From Sphingobium sp. AP50 (GTDB lineage: Bacteria; Pseudomonadota; Alphaproteobacteria; Sphingomonadales; Sphingomonadaceae): a stretch of DNA of 64,000 nt. A program made the position numbers and the translations under genes. Below the pieces are notes generated by a model that made no database searches, was not told where the DNA came from, and saw only the letters and a program-made list of their open reading frames with translations. This document shows positions 1 through 8,340 of the stretch, one piece after another. The stretch lies in NCBI RefSeq assembly GCF_900109095.1, contig NZ_FNYZ01000014.1, forward strand, positions 62,001 to 126,000, read 5' to 3'. Each line of letters starts with the position of its first letter. The stretch's first letter is position 1.

Positions 1-395
1 ACATGAACCCGGTCCCATCCACGATGTTGAGCAATCGCGACCAGATCCTTGACGACCTCCTGACTTTCGGTGGCCGTCACAAGGCGGCGGCCCTGGTCGC
101 GAAACGCGGGATCCTTGGTTTGCGCCGAGGTGTAAAAAGCCGGCTCACCCGACCAGCGAGACTTTTGCGAATAATAGCGTTTGCGCACGCCATCCGGCAC
201 GTCACCGGGATCGATCGATAGAGGCCGCTCGGCGTCTGACTTTCCCGATCGCCCGCTTGCAGGCTCGCCGCGCCGCTCTTCCGGATTGGGCGCAGTGGCG
301 TCCGGAGCAGCACCCTGTCTTATTGCGGCACGGCTATCGACGCTGACGCTGTTGGCGCGTTTGGCCCGCCCGGGCGCTTTTTCCTCATCGGCCAT
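1..395 (-). CDS. LPD7-type conjugative relaxase/primase protein, N-terminal part (cut by window edge)
   Basis: The reverse strand reads open from an ATG at 395 to the window edge (about 131 codons). The first 55 residues or so are polar and low in complexity. They are followed by a stretch containing DVPDGVRKRYY, GEPAFYT, RLVTATE and VAIAQHRGWDRV. This pattern resembles the LPD7 domain found in relaxase and primase proteins of conjugative plasmids, where 'AQHRGW' is typical. The ATG overlaps the virD4 stop by 11 nt and has GAGGGA just upstream, so it is the distal gene of the T4SS operon. A role in DNA processing for transfer is inferred; the catalytic part would lie outside the window. Confidence 0.7.
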   Translation of the reverse strand, partial: MADEEKAPGRAKRANSVSVDSRAAIRQGAAPDATAPNPEERRGEPASGRSGKSDAERPLSIDPGDVPDGVRKRYYSQKSRWSGEPAFYTSAQTKDPAFRDQGRRLVTATESQEVVKDLVAIAQHRGWDRVH

Positions 396-2364
396 ATGCT
401 TCCCTCGTTTCCATCAGGTCCGGGGCGATGCCCTGGGGTTCATCGGCGTCGGCAACCGCGCGGTCAGCCATCGCGAGCACGAAAGCGAGCGCAGCCTTTT
501 CGTCGCCAGGCGGTGGAAGTTCCTCGAGCTCGCCCAACACCAGCATGTCGTCGGTGATCTCGACGGCACCAGATATTTCCTCGCTGGTCAGTGGGCGGGT
601 CACGATCATCTCCTCCTGCTGTCCGCCGGTTGTCAGTGCCGCTTTTTTCGCCGCAACCGATGCCCCGAGCACATCGGTGGCAGCGTTCGCCAGAGGCGCT
701 GGGGTGTTGAGCCGCACGAGGCGCGGGGCGACCTGCGGAGGATTAAACACGCGGGCAGTGAAGCGGCGCGAACGAAAATATTCGATCTTGCGACCCCGCA
801 CCGGCGGGATGCCGCCGCGTAGAAGGAGCAGGTCGCGCTTGGGCATCTGCATCAATTCCTGAGGCATCATCAGCGCGCGGCGCTGATCCGATTCTGAAAT
901 GCTGCGATTGGCGAGAAAGCCATGGATCGTGCGGCTTTTCGATTTGACGTTCATCGTGAAGAAGCCAAGCCGCTCGGACAGCTCGTTGGCGACCTTAAGC
1001 TCCTTGGGGGTGAAGACGATTTCGAGTCCGCAATTGGCGATGATCTCGTCGGTCACGTCCGCGCCGTAGATGCCGCGCGGCTGCGAGCGACTCTGAATCA
1101 CAGGGAGCAACCGCAGACCGTATCCCGCGACATAGGAAAAGGCCGAGGCGATGACTGGCGCCTTCCCCAGGCGCGCAAATTCATCGAGCAGCACCAGCAC
1201 CGGCACATCACCCCCCGTCTCGGGAAGCTCGCGAGTGTTGAGGTCGATGAGCTGCTGAAGGAACAGATTATAGACCGGAGCGATCCGGTCGATATTGTCG
1301 GGCGACACGCCGAGATAGATCGAGATCCGCTCACGGCGGATTTGGCGGAGATCGAAATCGGTCTCCGAAGTCGCTGCGTCCACAAACGGATTGAGCCACA
1401 GGTTGAGCTTCGAGGTGATCGTCTGCTTGATCCCCGAAAATGTGTTGTCAGAGGCGGAGGTGAAATCGCTGAGCGCCGAGACACAGGCCTGGCTGAGACG
1501 CTGGCCGGTCCGCCGGGCTTCCTCGAGCACACGCGGGAGCTCGGACTTTGGATCACCTGTCGTCAGGCGTCGATAGATCTCGCCGATCGTGAAGGGCAGA
1601 GCGGGGTTGGCCGCGACCAAGGCGCCAACGCCGACGAATGCCCCGCGCGCCGCCTCGGCCCAGAACGGGTCAGCCTTTTCCGGGGCCGGGAACAGCATGC
1701 CAGCTATCTTCTGCAGTTCGTTGACGACATCCGTGTCGTCTTCGCGGTCGATGAAGCTCAACGGGTTGTACCGTGCCGATCGACCTTCCGGATCCAGAGG
1801 ATCGAACAGATAGACGGTCTGCCCGTGGCGCGCGCGAAACCCAGCCGTTATCGTCCAGTTTTCGCGCTTCACATCGAGGACGACGACCGAGTCCGGCCAG
1901 CTCAACAGATTGGGGATAACGACCCCGACACCCTTGCCCGCGCGGGTCGGCGCTTCGAGGAGCACATGCTCGGTGCCACCGAACACCAGATAACGGCCGC
2001 CCTTCTGGCCAACGATGATACCGTTCTTGTCGCGCAGGCGCTCTCGGCGTAATTCGCCCTCGCTTGCAAAGCGGGCCTCTCCGTGAAGGGAGCGTCGATT
2101 GCGCAGAACGGCGAGCAGGACCACGACGAGGATTGCGCTGCTGACCAGCGCGCCGCGCTTCAGCCAAAGGTGCAGCAGGGGATCGCCGCGATAATACCAT
2201 AGCCATGCCGGCAGGCTGAGCACGTCGAGCCGGGGACCAATCTGGCGCAGCCCGATCAGTGCGACGAGCAGGGTGCAGGCGACCATGCCGGCAAGCACCA
2301 GCAGCGCAATTCCGCACAGGACAGCAGCCTTAGTGGCTGGTCGTGCGTCCGACAGGCGGTTCAA
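385..2364 (-). CDS. virD4: Type IV secretion coupling protein VirD4 (TraG/VirD4 ATPase)
   Basis: This inner-membrane hexameric ATPase brings the relaxase-DNA complex to the secretion channel. The 659-aa product has two N-terminal membrane segments (about 13-38 and 69-88). Walker A is APTRAGKGVG near residue 140 and Walker B is LVLLDEFARLG near 390, followed by the usual RecA-like C-terminal half. The length is normal for the VirD4/TraG family. It overlaps the end of virB11 by 35 nt and its stop overlaps the start of the LPD7-type gene, so it is translated within the T4SS operon. The C-terminal tail is acidic, as is common in this family. Confidence 0.95.
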   Translation of the reverse strand: MNRLSDARPATKAAVLCGIALLVLAGMVACTLLVALIGLRQIGPRLDVLSLPAWLWYYRGDPLLHLWLKRGALVSSAILVVVLLAVLRNRRSLHGEARFASEGELRRERLRDKNGIIVGQKGGRYLVFGGTEHVLLEAPTRAGKGVGVVIPNLLSWPDSVVVLDVKRENWTITAGFRARHGQTVYLFDPLDPEGRSARYNPLSFIDREDDTDVVNELQKIAGMLFPAPEKADPFWAEAARGAFVGVGALVAANPALPFTIGEIYRRLTTGDPKSELPRVLEEARRTGQRLSQACVSALSDFTSASDNTFSGIKQTITSKLNLWLNPFVDAATSETDFDLRQIRRERISIYLGVSPDNIDRIAPVYNLFLQQLIDLNTRELPETGGDVPVLVLLDEFARLGKAPVIASAFSYVAGYGLRLLPVIQSRSQPRGIYGADVTDEIIANCGLEIVFTPKELKVANELSERLGFFTMNVKSKSRTIHGFLANRSISESDQRRALMMPQELMQMPKRDLLLLRGGIPPVRGRKIEYFRSRRFTARVFNPPQVAPRLVRLNTPAPLANAATDVLGASVAAKKAALTTGGQQEEMIVTRPLTSEEISGAVEITDDMLVLGELEELPPPGDEKAALAFVLAMADRAVADADEPQGIAPDLMETREAYGR

Positions 2365-3334
2365 AATAGACCTCCTCGACTTCGAATTTTCCGTTCTGCT
2401 TGCGGGTCTGGACCACGACGTCGACCAGCATGCGCAGCAGGCCGCGGATGTCGTCGCGGGCGAGATCGCGGCCGCCTTCGGATTCTTTCACGAGCAACGT
2501 GAGCTGCTCGAACGCGCCTGCAGCCGATCCTGCATGAACGGTGGTGATCGAGCCGGGATGGCCTGAATTAACGTTGCGCAGGTAGAAAAAGGCGGTCCCG
2601 TCGCGCAGCTCCTGCAAGAGGATCCGGTCAGGACGCATCCGCAGGGCGCTCTCCAGCAGCTGCTTAGGTCCGACTTTAGCCAGTCCCTGCTTTTCGCTCG
2701 AATAGACCATGTGGACGACATTGCGATGATCGACCACGAGCTCGCGCGTGTCCTCGATCGTCAGCAGGCGCTCGTGAGATGGGATGAGCTGGATCAGCGC
2801 CTTGGCGAAGGTCGTCTTGCCCGAACCCGTTGCCCCGCTCACGAGGATATTCTTGCGAGCGCCAACCGCGACCCGAAAGAAGGCCGGCCAGTCGCCCGCG
2901 TCGCGCAGCGCTGTCATCTGTGCATCGACGTCGCTCATACCCCGCGTCGCCGAACGGGTGGTCCCGAACAGTCCCTGGTTCGCGAGCTGGTCGATCGGCA
3001 GCGTCACACGCGATGGCTTGCGGATCGTGAACGAGGGCGCGCCGGTGGGCGTGACAGAGGGAATAACGATCTGGCAGCGTTCGCCGTCGGGCAGGATTGT
3101 CGAGCAGATCGGTGTCTCGCCATTGATATCCTGCCGCGTGTAGCTCGCCGCCGCCACGGCGAGGGTAGAAAGCCAGTCGCTGTCGAGGTCGGGTACCTCG
3201 TGCCAGTGCCAGCCGTCATTGTCCTCGATGCCGACCTCGCCCGGCCGATTGATCACCAGCTCGGTGACGACGGATGGCTCCAGCAAGGGTAGGAGAGGAG
3301 CGAGATAGTGGCGCAGGATGGTTGTGTCGGTCAC
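2330..3334 (-). CDS. virB11: Type IV secretion ATPase VirB11
   Basis: VirB11 is the cytoplasmic hexameric traffic ATPase that powers pilus assembly and substrate transfer with VirB4 and VirD4. The 334-aa product has an N-terminal domain (about 1-140), Walker A GATGSGKTTFAK near 166, the Asp box around LLTIEDTREL, Walker B ILLQELRDG, and the His box GHPGSITTVHA. Length and motif order fit the family. It starts 2 nt after the virB10 stop and runs 35 nt into virD4. Confidence 0.95.
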   Translation of the reverse strand: MTDTTILRHYLAPLLPLLEPSVVTELVINRPGEVGIEDNDGWHWHEVPDLDSDWLSTLAVAAASYTRQDINGETPICSTILPDGERCQIVIPSVTPTGAPSFTIRKPSRVTLPIDQLANQGLFGTTRSATRGMSDVDAQMTALRDAGDWPAFFRVAVGARKNILVSGATGSGKTTFAKALIQLIPSHERLLTIEDTRELVVDHRNVVHMVYSSEKQGLAKVGPKQLLESALRMRPDRILLQELRDGTAFFYLRNVNSGHPGSITTVHAGSAAGAFEQLTLLVKESEGGRDLARDDIRGLLRMLVDVVVQTRKQNGKFEVEEVYFEPPVGRTTSH

Positions 3335-3336
3335 GC

Positions 3337-4578
3337 TCAGCGCCGCAATTCGAGATTGTAGACGTCGGCGAAGTTGAAGTCCTTGGCGACGAAAATCCCG
3401 ACTTCCTCCCCCTGATTTTTCTTGAGCACGGGCCGGATGTTGATGCTGTTCTGAAGCGCGATGGCAGCCCCTTCGCTCGGGGTGCGCGTTGTGTTGTTGA
3501 AATTGTTGTTGCCACCCGAAACCGCCTGACCCGCGATGTATGCCGCATCGTCAACCAGGGACATCAGCAGCGCGCTGCCGAAGCGAGCCCAGAAGAAGGT
3601 ATCGACCGCGCCGGCTATGCCCGCACGGCCCAGCGCATCTGACCCGGGCGATGCGAGATCGATCTTCACTCCCTGCGGTGTGACCGCGCGCGTCCACAAC
3701 ACAAACAGACGGTTTTGCCCCTGCTGGATCCCGCCATGATATTCGCCGAGCACCTTGGTGCCCTTTTCCATCAGGATGACGCGACCATTCTCTGAATAGA
3801 CATCACGCGGGATGAGACAGGATGTATATCCCGGCTGTGCTGAATTGATTGCGGTTTGCAGAATGCACGGGATAAGCGTGCCTGCAGTGATGAGATAGTT
3901 GCGGTTCGGCAGCATCGACGCGCGCGCCTCGCCGATCGCCGAAGTTTGGCGCAAGGCATCCAGCGCGTTGGGAGCACCTTCAGGGCGGTCGCCTGTGCCG
4001 GGCGCAGCGGGGCTCATCGACTGCGCGCCGTCCTGGCCTGCTCCGCTTTGCGGTTGGCCCTGAGGGGACATCGATCGACCGCCATAGGCTATCAGCGTGG
4101 AACGACGCGCCTGCTCTGCAAGATTAGGCCGACCTGATTGCGAGGAGGAGGACGTGCCGGGTGCGGCGCCGGGCTGCATGGCCGGGACGATCTGACCATC
4201 CGCGCCGATTACGGCGCCGCTGGTCGCAGGGTTGAGGACTGGCGCATCGGGATCGACGCCCGGCGTGCCGAGCGGCTTGGGTCTGGCGGCGACCGCGTCA
4301 TAGGACACGGTTTCGCGCGCCGCGAGATCGGGGCGTTTGGCGGTAGCTTCTGGCGGTGCGATCAGGCTCGGACGTTTCGAACTCGGAGAGGAATTCGCCC
4401 ATAGGAGACCGAGCACCATGGCGGTCCCTGCGAAGATCAGCGCCGTGTTGCGTTTTGCCGGCGTCATCCCGCCGATCGGATCGATACCGCGCTCGCGGAT
4501 GATTTCGTCACGTTCGGGCGTGGGATCACGCGGCCGCTGGTTGTTCGCCTGAGGCGCGGAGTCGTCCATCGCGCTCAC
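3337..4578 (-). CDS. virB10: Type IV secretion channel protein VirB10 (TrbI family)
   Basis: VirB10 spans both membranes and links the inner-membrane ATPases to the outer-membrane pore. The 413-aa product has a short cytoplasmic part, one membrane segment at about 45-62, a proline- and serine-rich periplasmic linker, and a C-terminal beta-barrel domain. That domain contains LITAGTLIPCILQT, SCLIPRDVYSENGRVILMEKGTKVLGEY and a GVKIDLASPGSDALGR segment typical of TrbI/VirB10. It overlaps virB9 by 4 nt (ATGA) and ends 2 nt before virB11. Confidence 0.95.
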   Translation of the reverse strand: MSAMDDSAPQANNQRPRDPTPERDEIIRERGIDPIGGMTPAKRNTALIFAGTAMVLGLLWANSSPSSKRPSLIAPPEATAKRPDLAARETVSYDAVAARPKPLGTPGVDPDAPVLNPATSGAVIGADGQIVPAMQPGAAPGTSSSSQSGRPNLAEQARRSTLIAYGGRSMSPQGQPQSGAGQDGAQSMSPAAPGTGDRPEGAPNALDALRQTSAIGEARASMLPNRNYLITAGTLIPCILQTAINSAQPGYTSCLIPRDVYSENGRVILMEKGTKVLGEYHGGIQQGQNRLFVLWTRAVTPQGVKIDLASPGSDALGRAGIAGAVDTFFWARFGSALLMSLVDDAAYIAGQAVSGGNNNFNNTTRTPSEGAAIALQNSINIRPVLKKNQGEEVGIFVAKDFNFADVYNLELRR

Positions 4579-5432
4579 TCCTTTGGATTCTGGACGGCGC
4601 GATCGACATGCGGAGAGGCCGTGTTCGTACCGTGATCGACGCCATAAGGGGTAGGCGCCTGGTTATAAATGCAGAGCACCTCGCCGTTGCGGCGCAAGCG
4701 AAGCTGCGCGGCGACGAGGTGGACCACAACGAATTCGTCCCGGACATCGAACGGAACGAGGGTTTCTGACCCATCGGGGCGAACCAGATAGATTGCGGGT
4801 ACCTCATGGTTGCCGGGGAAGCGCAGGACGGTGAACTGGCCGTTGTCGGAGACTTCCGACGGCTGCAGTTCGCTTGACCCCTGGACCTTGTAGTTGAGGT
4901 TTCGCGGTCCTTCGATCACGCCGTGATCGAGCGCACCTCGCACTGCGGTTGCCTCGAGCGCCGCGACACGCTGGGCCTGCTCAACGGCGCGCAGGCGAGC
5001 AGCGCGTTCTGCCTCGTCACGCGGATACCGAAAGCGCACCTGAAAATAAGCGTCGTGGTTGGCGCTGGTAATCGCACCGCGCCTGGTCGTGAGCTCGAAC
5101 GCATAGTTGCGCAGCTCCCCGTTCCGGCTGGTCGTAACGATGAGATTGGTGGGCCCAGCCCGTTCGCGTGGCTTGAGGAACAGGATGTGGCCGGCAACCG
5201 CGACTTCCCACGAAACGGTATCGCCGAGCGCGACATGCTCGATATTCTCGTCGGGTCCGAGAACGATCTGGGTTGCTGTCCGGAAAGTGCCGACGATGCG
5301 ATAGACCTGCGTTTCCTGATATTCGACGAACTTCACGCGTGCGTCAGCTGGCCCGCCTCGCGGAACATCCTCGGCCAGGGCCGGCGTCGATAGGGCGAGC
5401 AGGGCGACTGCGATGACCGAGAGCCGCCTCAC
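4575..5432 (-). CDS. virB9: Type IV secretion outer-membrane complex protein VirB9
   Basis: VirB9 forms the outer ring of the secretion core complex with VirB7 and VirB10. The 285-aa product begins with a signal peptide (cleavage near ALAED, residue 20). The N-terminal domain includes YQETQVYRIVGTFRTATQI and ILFLKPRERAGPTNLIVTT. The C-terminal domain has NLNYKVQGSSELQPSEVSDN, FPGNHEVPAIYLVRPDGSE and LRLRRNGEVLCIYN, all typical of the VirB9/CagX family. It overlaps both neighbours by 4 nt, which fits translational coupling. Confidence 0.95.
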   Translation of the reverse strand: MRRLSVIAVALLALSTPALAEDVPRGGPADARVKFVEYQETQVYRIVGTFRTATQIVLGPDENIEHVALGDTVSWEVAVAGHILFLKPRERAGPTNLIVTTSRNGELRNYAFELTTRRGAITSANHDAYFQVRFRYPRDEAERAARLRAVEQAQRVAALEATAVRGALDHGVIEGPRNLNYKVQGSSELQPSEVSDNGQFTVLRFPGNHEVPAIYLVRPDGSETLVPFDVRDEFVVVHLVAAQLRLRRNGEVLCIYNQAPTPYGVDHGTNTASPHVDRAVQNPKE

Positions 5433-6118
5433 CGGACCACCTCGGGATCGGCGCGATAATTCTCGACCTGGAACCCGAGCGGATTGCGATAGCGGTCGCC
5501 CTCCGCCATCGGCGCATTCGTATATTTGAACGTCACCGTCGCAATCCAGTCACTGCTCTGGGTGTCGGTGTCTGTCTGAACGGTGCGCGTGAAGCGTATG
5601 TTCGCAACGCGGTCGTTGATGAAGGCGATGTTGCGCACCCGCGCCTGCACCGTCGCCGTTTTACCCCATACGACCTGAGGACTGGCGCTGTTATTGGAGC
5701 TGAAAAACTTGCCCCAGCGCTGCTGTTCGCCAGGATCGGAAAGGATCGTGACCGAGCGGAAGTTTTCCTCTGCAGCCGCAGGCAGCCAGCTTTCGCGGGC
5801 ACGCACATACTGCGCGAGGAAGAATTTCGTGACCGCCTCATCATACCGCATTGGCTTGTCGGTGAGCGCAGTTTGCACGTCGACCGCGCCGGTCGTGGCA
5901 TTGACGCGGATCACGTAGGGGACGACCGACTTGAGCGGGGCTAGTCCGGCGAGGGCAAACCCTTCGACCAGAGAGACGAGAACGGCGAGGCCAGCAATGA
6001 TCCAGGCGATCCGCTCAGATCGCAGCGACTTGCGCTGACGATCCTGGTCCCACGATCGGGCCTGATTGAAATACCGCTCAGCATCTGCGGACGGCACGCC
6101 TTCGGTCGAGCTCCGCAT
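5429..6118 (-). CDS. virB8: Type IV secretion assembly factor VirB8
   Basis: VirB8 is a bitopic inner-membrane protein that nucleates assembly of the secretion channel. One membrane segment (about 38-60) follows a short cytoplasmic N-terminus containing YFNQARSWDQDRQRKS. The periplasmic NTF2-like domain includes VPYVIRVNATTGAVDV and WIATVTFKYTN and ends in NPLGFQVENYRADPEVV, typical of VirB8. I chose ATG 6118 rather than the upstream TTG at 6127. The ATG lies 2 nt after the preceding stop with a GAG-type ribosome site upstream, giving 229 aa. Confidence 0.93.
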   Translation of the reverse strand: MRSSTEGVPSADAERYFNQARSWDQDRQRKSLRSERIAWIIAGLAVLVSLVEGFALAGLAPLKSVVPYVIRVNATTGAVDVQTALTDKPMRYDEAVTKFFLAQYVRARESWLPAAAEENFRSVTILSDPGEQQRWGKFFSSNNSASPQVVWGKTATVQARVRNIAFINDRVANIRFTRTVQTDTDTQSSDWIATVTFKYTNAPMAEGDRYRNPLGFQVENYRADPEVVR

Positions 6119-6120
6119 AG

Positions 6121-6438
6121 TCAGCAACTCGCAAATGTGGATGGTGGAGACAGAGCCGAGGTCTTGTCGGCCGGTGGCTCCGGCACAGGTGGCGGAGCCT
6201 CATCTCCTGCTGGCGCGGGCTTGATATCCGGCTTGGGCGGCGGGGGAGGGGCGGCGGTGACGGCCGGGATCGTTGATCCTGGAAGCACGCTGCCGTAGAT
6301 GTTCACGTCGCGCAGATGCTTGCCGTTGCAAACTGGGAGCTTTTTCGGGTTGGACGCTCCGGTGGAGACTGCCGGAAGAAGCGCTGCCAAGAGCAGGGTC
6401 CGTTTCGCGACGATAAGAATATGATGGCTCCTGATCAT
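6121..6438 (-). CDS. VirB7-like small secreted proline-rich protein
   Basis: The 105-aa product sits exactly where virB7 is expected, between virB6 and virB8. It has a hydrophobic N-terminal leader (about 8-28) and then KKLPVCNGKHLRDVN. This recalls the VirB9-binding segment of VirB7 proteins, where a Cys or Pro is followed by a short 'xRxVN' motif. The second half is a PPPPP/PAP-rich linker. There is no lipobox cysteine at the leader end, unlike classical VirB7 lipoproteins, but there are cysteines at residue 37 and at the last residue. AAGGAGAT precedes the ATG. The function is inferred from position and the short motif. Confidence 0.6.
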   Translation of the reverse strand: MIRSHHILIVAKRTLLLAALLPAVSTGASNPKKLPVCNGKHLRDVNIYGSVLPGSTIPAVTAAPPPPPKPDIKPAPAGDEAPPPVPEPPADKTSALSPPSTFASC

Positions 6439-6450
6439 GGGATCTCCTTG

Positions 6451-7395
6451 TCAGGCTTGGCTGACCGAGCCGCCTCGGCGGGCGGCTCTGTCGAGGTTGC
6501 GGCTATCACGCACCGCGCGGCTTTGACGGAAGGGCGCGGCCATTGTGCCCCAGGCACTGCCTGCGAAGGCACCGATGCCAGCAGATGCACCGCCAGAAAT
6601 GCCGGTCGCGATCGAGGGCGCTTGGAGGAAAAATATTGTGCCGAGGAAGATGTAGACTGCGAAGAGTACCGCGCCGATGGTGACGTCCGGCGTGCTCTCA
6701 GCGGCTGCTAATGCCGTAGCTCCGAGATCAGTGATGAGGGTCGTGATAGCGATGATCACTGCTATCAGTAAGATGAAATTAACGGCTTGGCCAAGCCAGC
6801 CGTAGAAGAATCGACGCGTCGGCTCGAACAGTGAAAGAGCTATAAAAATCGGACCGAGCGCAATCACGATCGCCAGCGCGACCTTGGCGAACACTGTAAT
6901 GGCAAAGCCAATCGCAGCCGAGAGGCCCGCGAGCGCGTAGATCGCGATAGCGAGCGTTAAGAGCACCAATTTCCAGGGATTGATATCAAGATAGGTCTCC
7001 GCTTCCGTACGAATTATGCGAACGATGTTATCGACCTGAGCAAAGTAGTCATCGAAGGCGCCTCCAACGCTGGTGACCGTCTTTCCCGCCAAAGCCTGCG
7101 AAATGGCGTCCGGCATACCGTGAAAGAGCGGATTGGTGACCCACTCGGAATAGGCCACCGTCGTCGCGGCTAGATAGAGAAGGCACAGCTTGCACATTCG
7201 ATAGAACAGCTCACCCCATGGCTCGCTGACGATGCCGCGCATGACCATGTATCCAAACAGGGCGATGTAGATCACGAGGCCGAGCGCGAGCGGCCCACGA
7301 ACAACCTCAATGACATTATTGAGCCGCTCGTTGAGAAACAGATCAAGCTTCCCATCGATGTTGGTGTAAATATCGGCGAACAGTGTCGATGCCAT
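6451..7395 (-). CDS. virB6: Type IV secretion polytopic membrane protein VirB6
   Basis: VirB6 is the inner-membrane channel component contacting the substrate DNA. The 314-aa product has six or so hydrophobic segments (for example around 37-55, 72-85, 142-180, 197-222 and 238-258). It also has the family signature GPIFIALSLFEPTRRFFYGW followed by LGQAVNFILL. The C-terminus is glycine- and alanine-rich and then basic (DSRNLDRAARRGG). It lies 12 nt from the gene on each side. Confidence 0.92.
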   Translation of the reverse strand: MASTLFADIYTNIDGKLDLFLNERLNNVIEVVRGPLALGLVIYIALFGYMVMRGIVSEPWGELFYRMCKLCLLYLAATTVAYSEWVTNPLFHGMPDAISQALAGKTVTSVGGAFDDYFAQVDNIVRIIRTEAETYLDINPWKLVLLTLAIAIYALAGLSAAIGFAITVFAKVALAIVIALGPIFIALSLFEPTRRFFYGWLGQAVNFILLIAVIIAITTLITDLGATALAAAESTPDVTIGAVLFAVYIFLGTIFFLQAPSIATGISGGASAGIGAFAGSAWGTMAAPFRQSRAVRDSRNLDRAARRGGSVSQA

Positions 7396-7407
7396 CGCTT
7401 CAAACCA

Positions 7408-7626
7408 TCACTTAGAGCCGAGCGACCGCTCAAGCTTGTCGGCATTATCGACAGCTTTTGCATTGCTGCACTCTTGGCTATTGATATGGGTGCCATCCGC
7501 GCAGTCGCGCAGCACCTGATTTCGGAGGTCTTGGTCTTCGCGCAGAGCATCTTTCCCTACCGGCTTCTGACAGGCTGCCAGAAGTAGTGTGGCTGCGACG
7601 AAGCCGGCTCTTTGAAGGCTCATCAT
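7408..7626 (-). CDS. EexN-like entry-exclusion lipoprotein
   Basis: The 72-aa product has a lipoprotein signal (ATLLLAAC, Cys at 19), so it is probably membrane-anchored. The mature part has RNQVLRDCADGTHINSQECSNAKAV, which matches the EexN pattern of a short helical region, then 'C...' and a second 'C.NA' cysteine. EexN-type lipoproteins block redundant transfer between cells carrying the same plasmid and are commonly coded between virB5 and virB6, as here. It overlaps the virB5 stop by 4 nt. Assignment rests on size, lipobox, cysteine pattern and position. Confidence 0.7.
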   Translation of the reverse strand: MMSLQRAGFVAATLLLAACQKPVGKDALREDQDLRNQVLRDCADGTHINSQECSNAKAVDNADKLERSLGSK

Positions 7627-8336
7627 CGGGCTCCAAGGCTTTCGTCGAGTTTCGCGAGCGCGCGCTCGCTATCACGTTGTGACCGCAGCCTGTCTTCGGC
7701 GACCTGGCGCATCTGCAGAGCTTGAAGTTGGACCGCGTCGTTCTGAATATGCGCGGTTTCGACACCGATGCGCGCTTGGATATCCATCACCTGCTTCGCA
7801 TCTGAAGCGCCGTCCAGGGAGCTTCTAAGTTCTTCTAGTCCGGTCGTTCGTTGGGCGGTGACGGTGTACGCGGCCTCGGCGACTGCTGCATCTCGCGCAG
7901 CTAAGTCGCCGTTTTGAGAAAGTGCTTCTCTCCCACTCCGTTCGAATTCGCTGGCGTCGGTGCCTAGTGTCGGCAGACTGAAGCGATGGGCAGATCGGAT
8001 CCGCTCGGCGGATGACGAAAGGCCGCCCATCCCGGTGATGTCGGACGACATGAGCCGCTGAATGTCGCGTGCCTCAGTAGGTAGCAGATGACGCACAGAA
8101 TCGTTGGCGAGCGACGGTGCGATCCGGTTCACATTGGTGATCTGGTTAAAGCTGTCGAAAAGCTGCGTCGCCTGAGAGATCTGTTCCTTGCCCTGTTCGA
8201 TCATCGACAGCGTATTCTTCACGGTCGATACGGTCTGAAGGAACGTGGAGCTGTCGTAGACGGGAATGCCTTGGGCGTTGGCCGGCACGACGAGGCACAG
8301 GCCTCCTGACATCATGAGCAATCGGACGATACGCAT
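7623..8336 (-). CDS. virB5: Type IV secretion minor pilin VirB5
   Basis: VirB5 caps the conjugative pilus and may aid recipient contact. The chosen ATG at 8336 gives 237 aa starting with a clear signal peptide (MRIVRLLMMSGG, cleavage after VVPANA). The mature protein begins QGIPVYDSSTFLQTVSTVKN and continues as long alpha-helical, glutamine-rich segments. One of these, MIEQGKEQISQATQLFDSF, is typical of VirB5. A longer upstream start at 8480 would run into virB4 and lacks a signal peptide at its N-terminus, so it is not used. The gene starts 4 nt after virB4. Confidence 0.92.
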   Translation of the reverse strand: MRIVRLLMMSGGLCLVVPANAQGIPVYDSSTFLQTVSTVKNTLSMIEQGKEQISQATQLFDSFNQITNVNRIAPSLANDSVRHLLPTEARDIQRLMSSDITGMGGLSSSAERIRSAHRFSLPTLGTDASEFERSGREALSQNGDLAARDAAVAEAAYTVTAQRTTGLEELRSSLDGASDAKQVMDIQARIGVETAHIQNDAVQLQALQMRQVAEDRLRSQRDSERALAKLDESLGAR

Positions 8337-8340
8337 GGCT

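Noticed and set aside
922..2052. 376-codon plus-strand open frame
   Set aside because: It lies fully antisense to virD4 and has no family motifs. Such frames arise from the codon bias of GC-rich genes.
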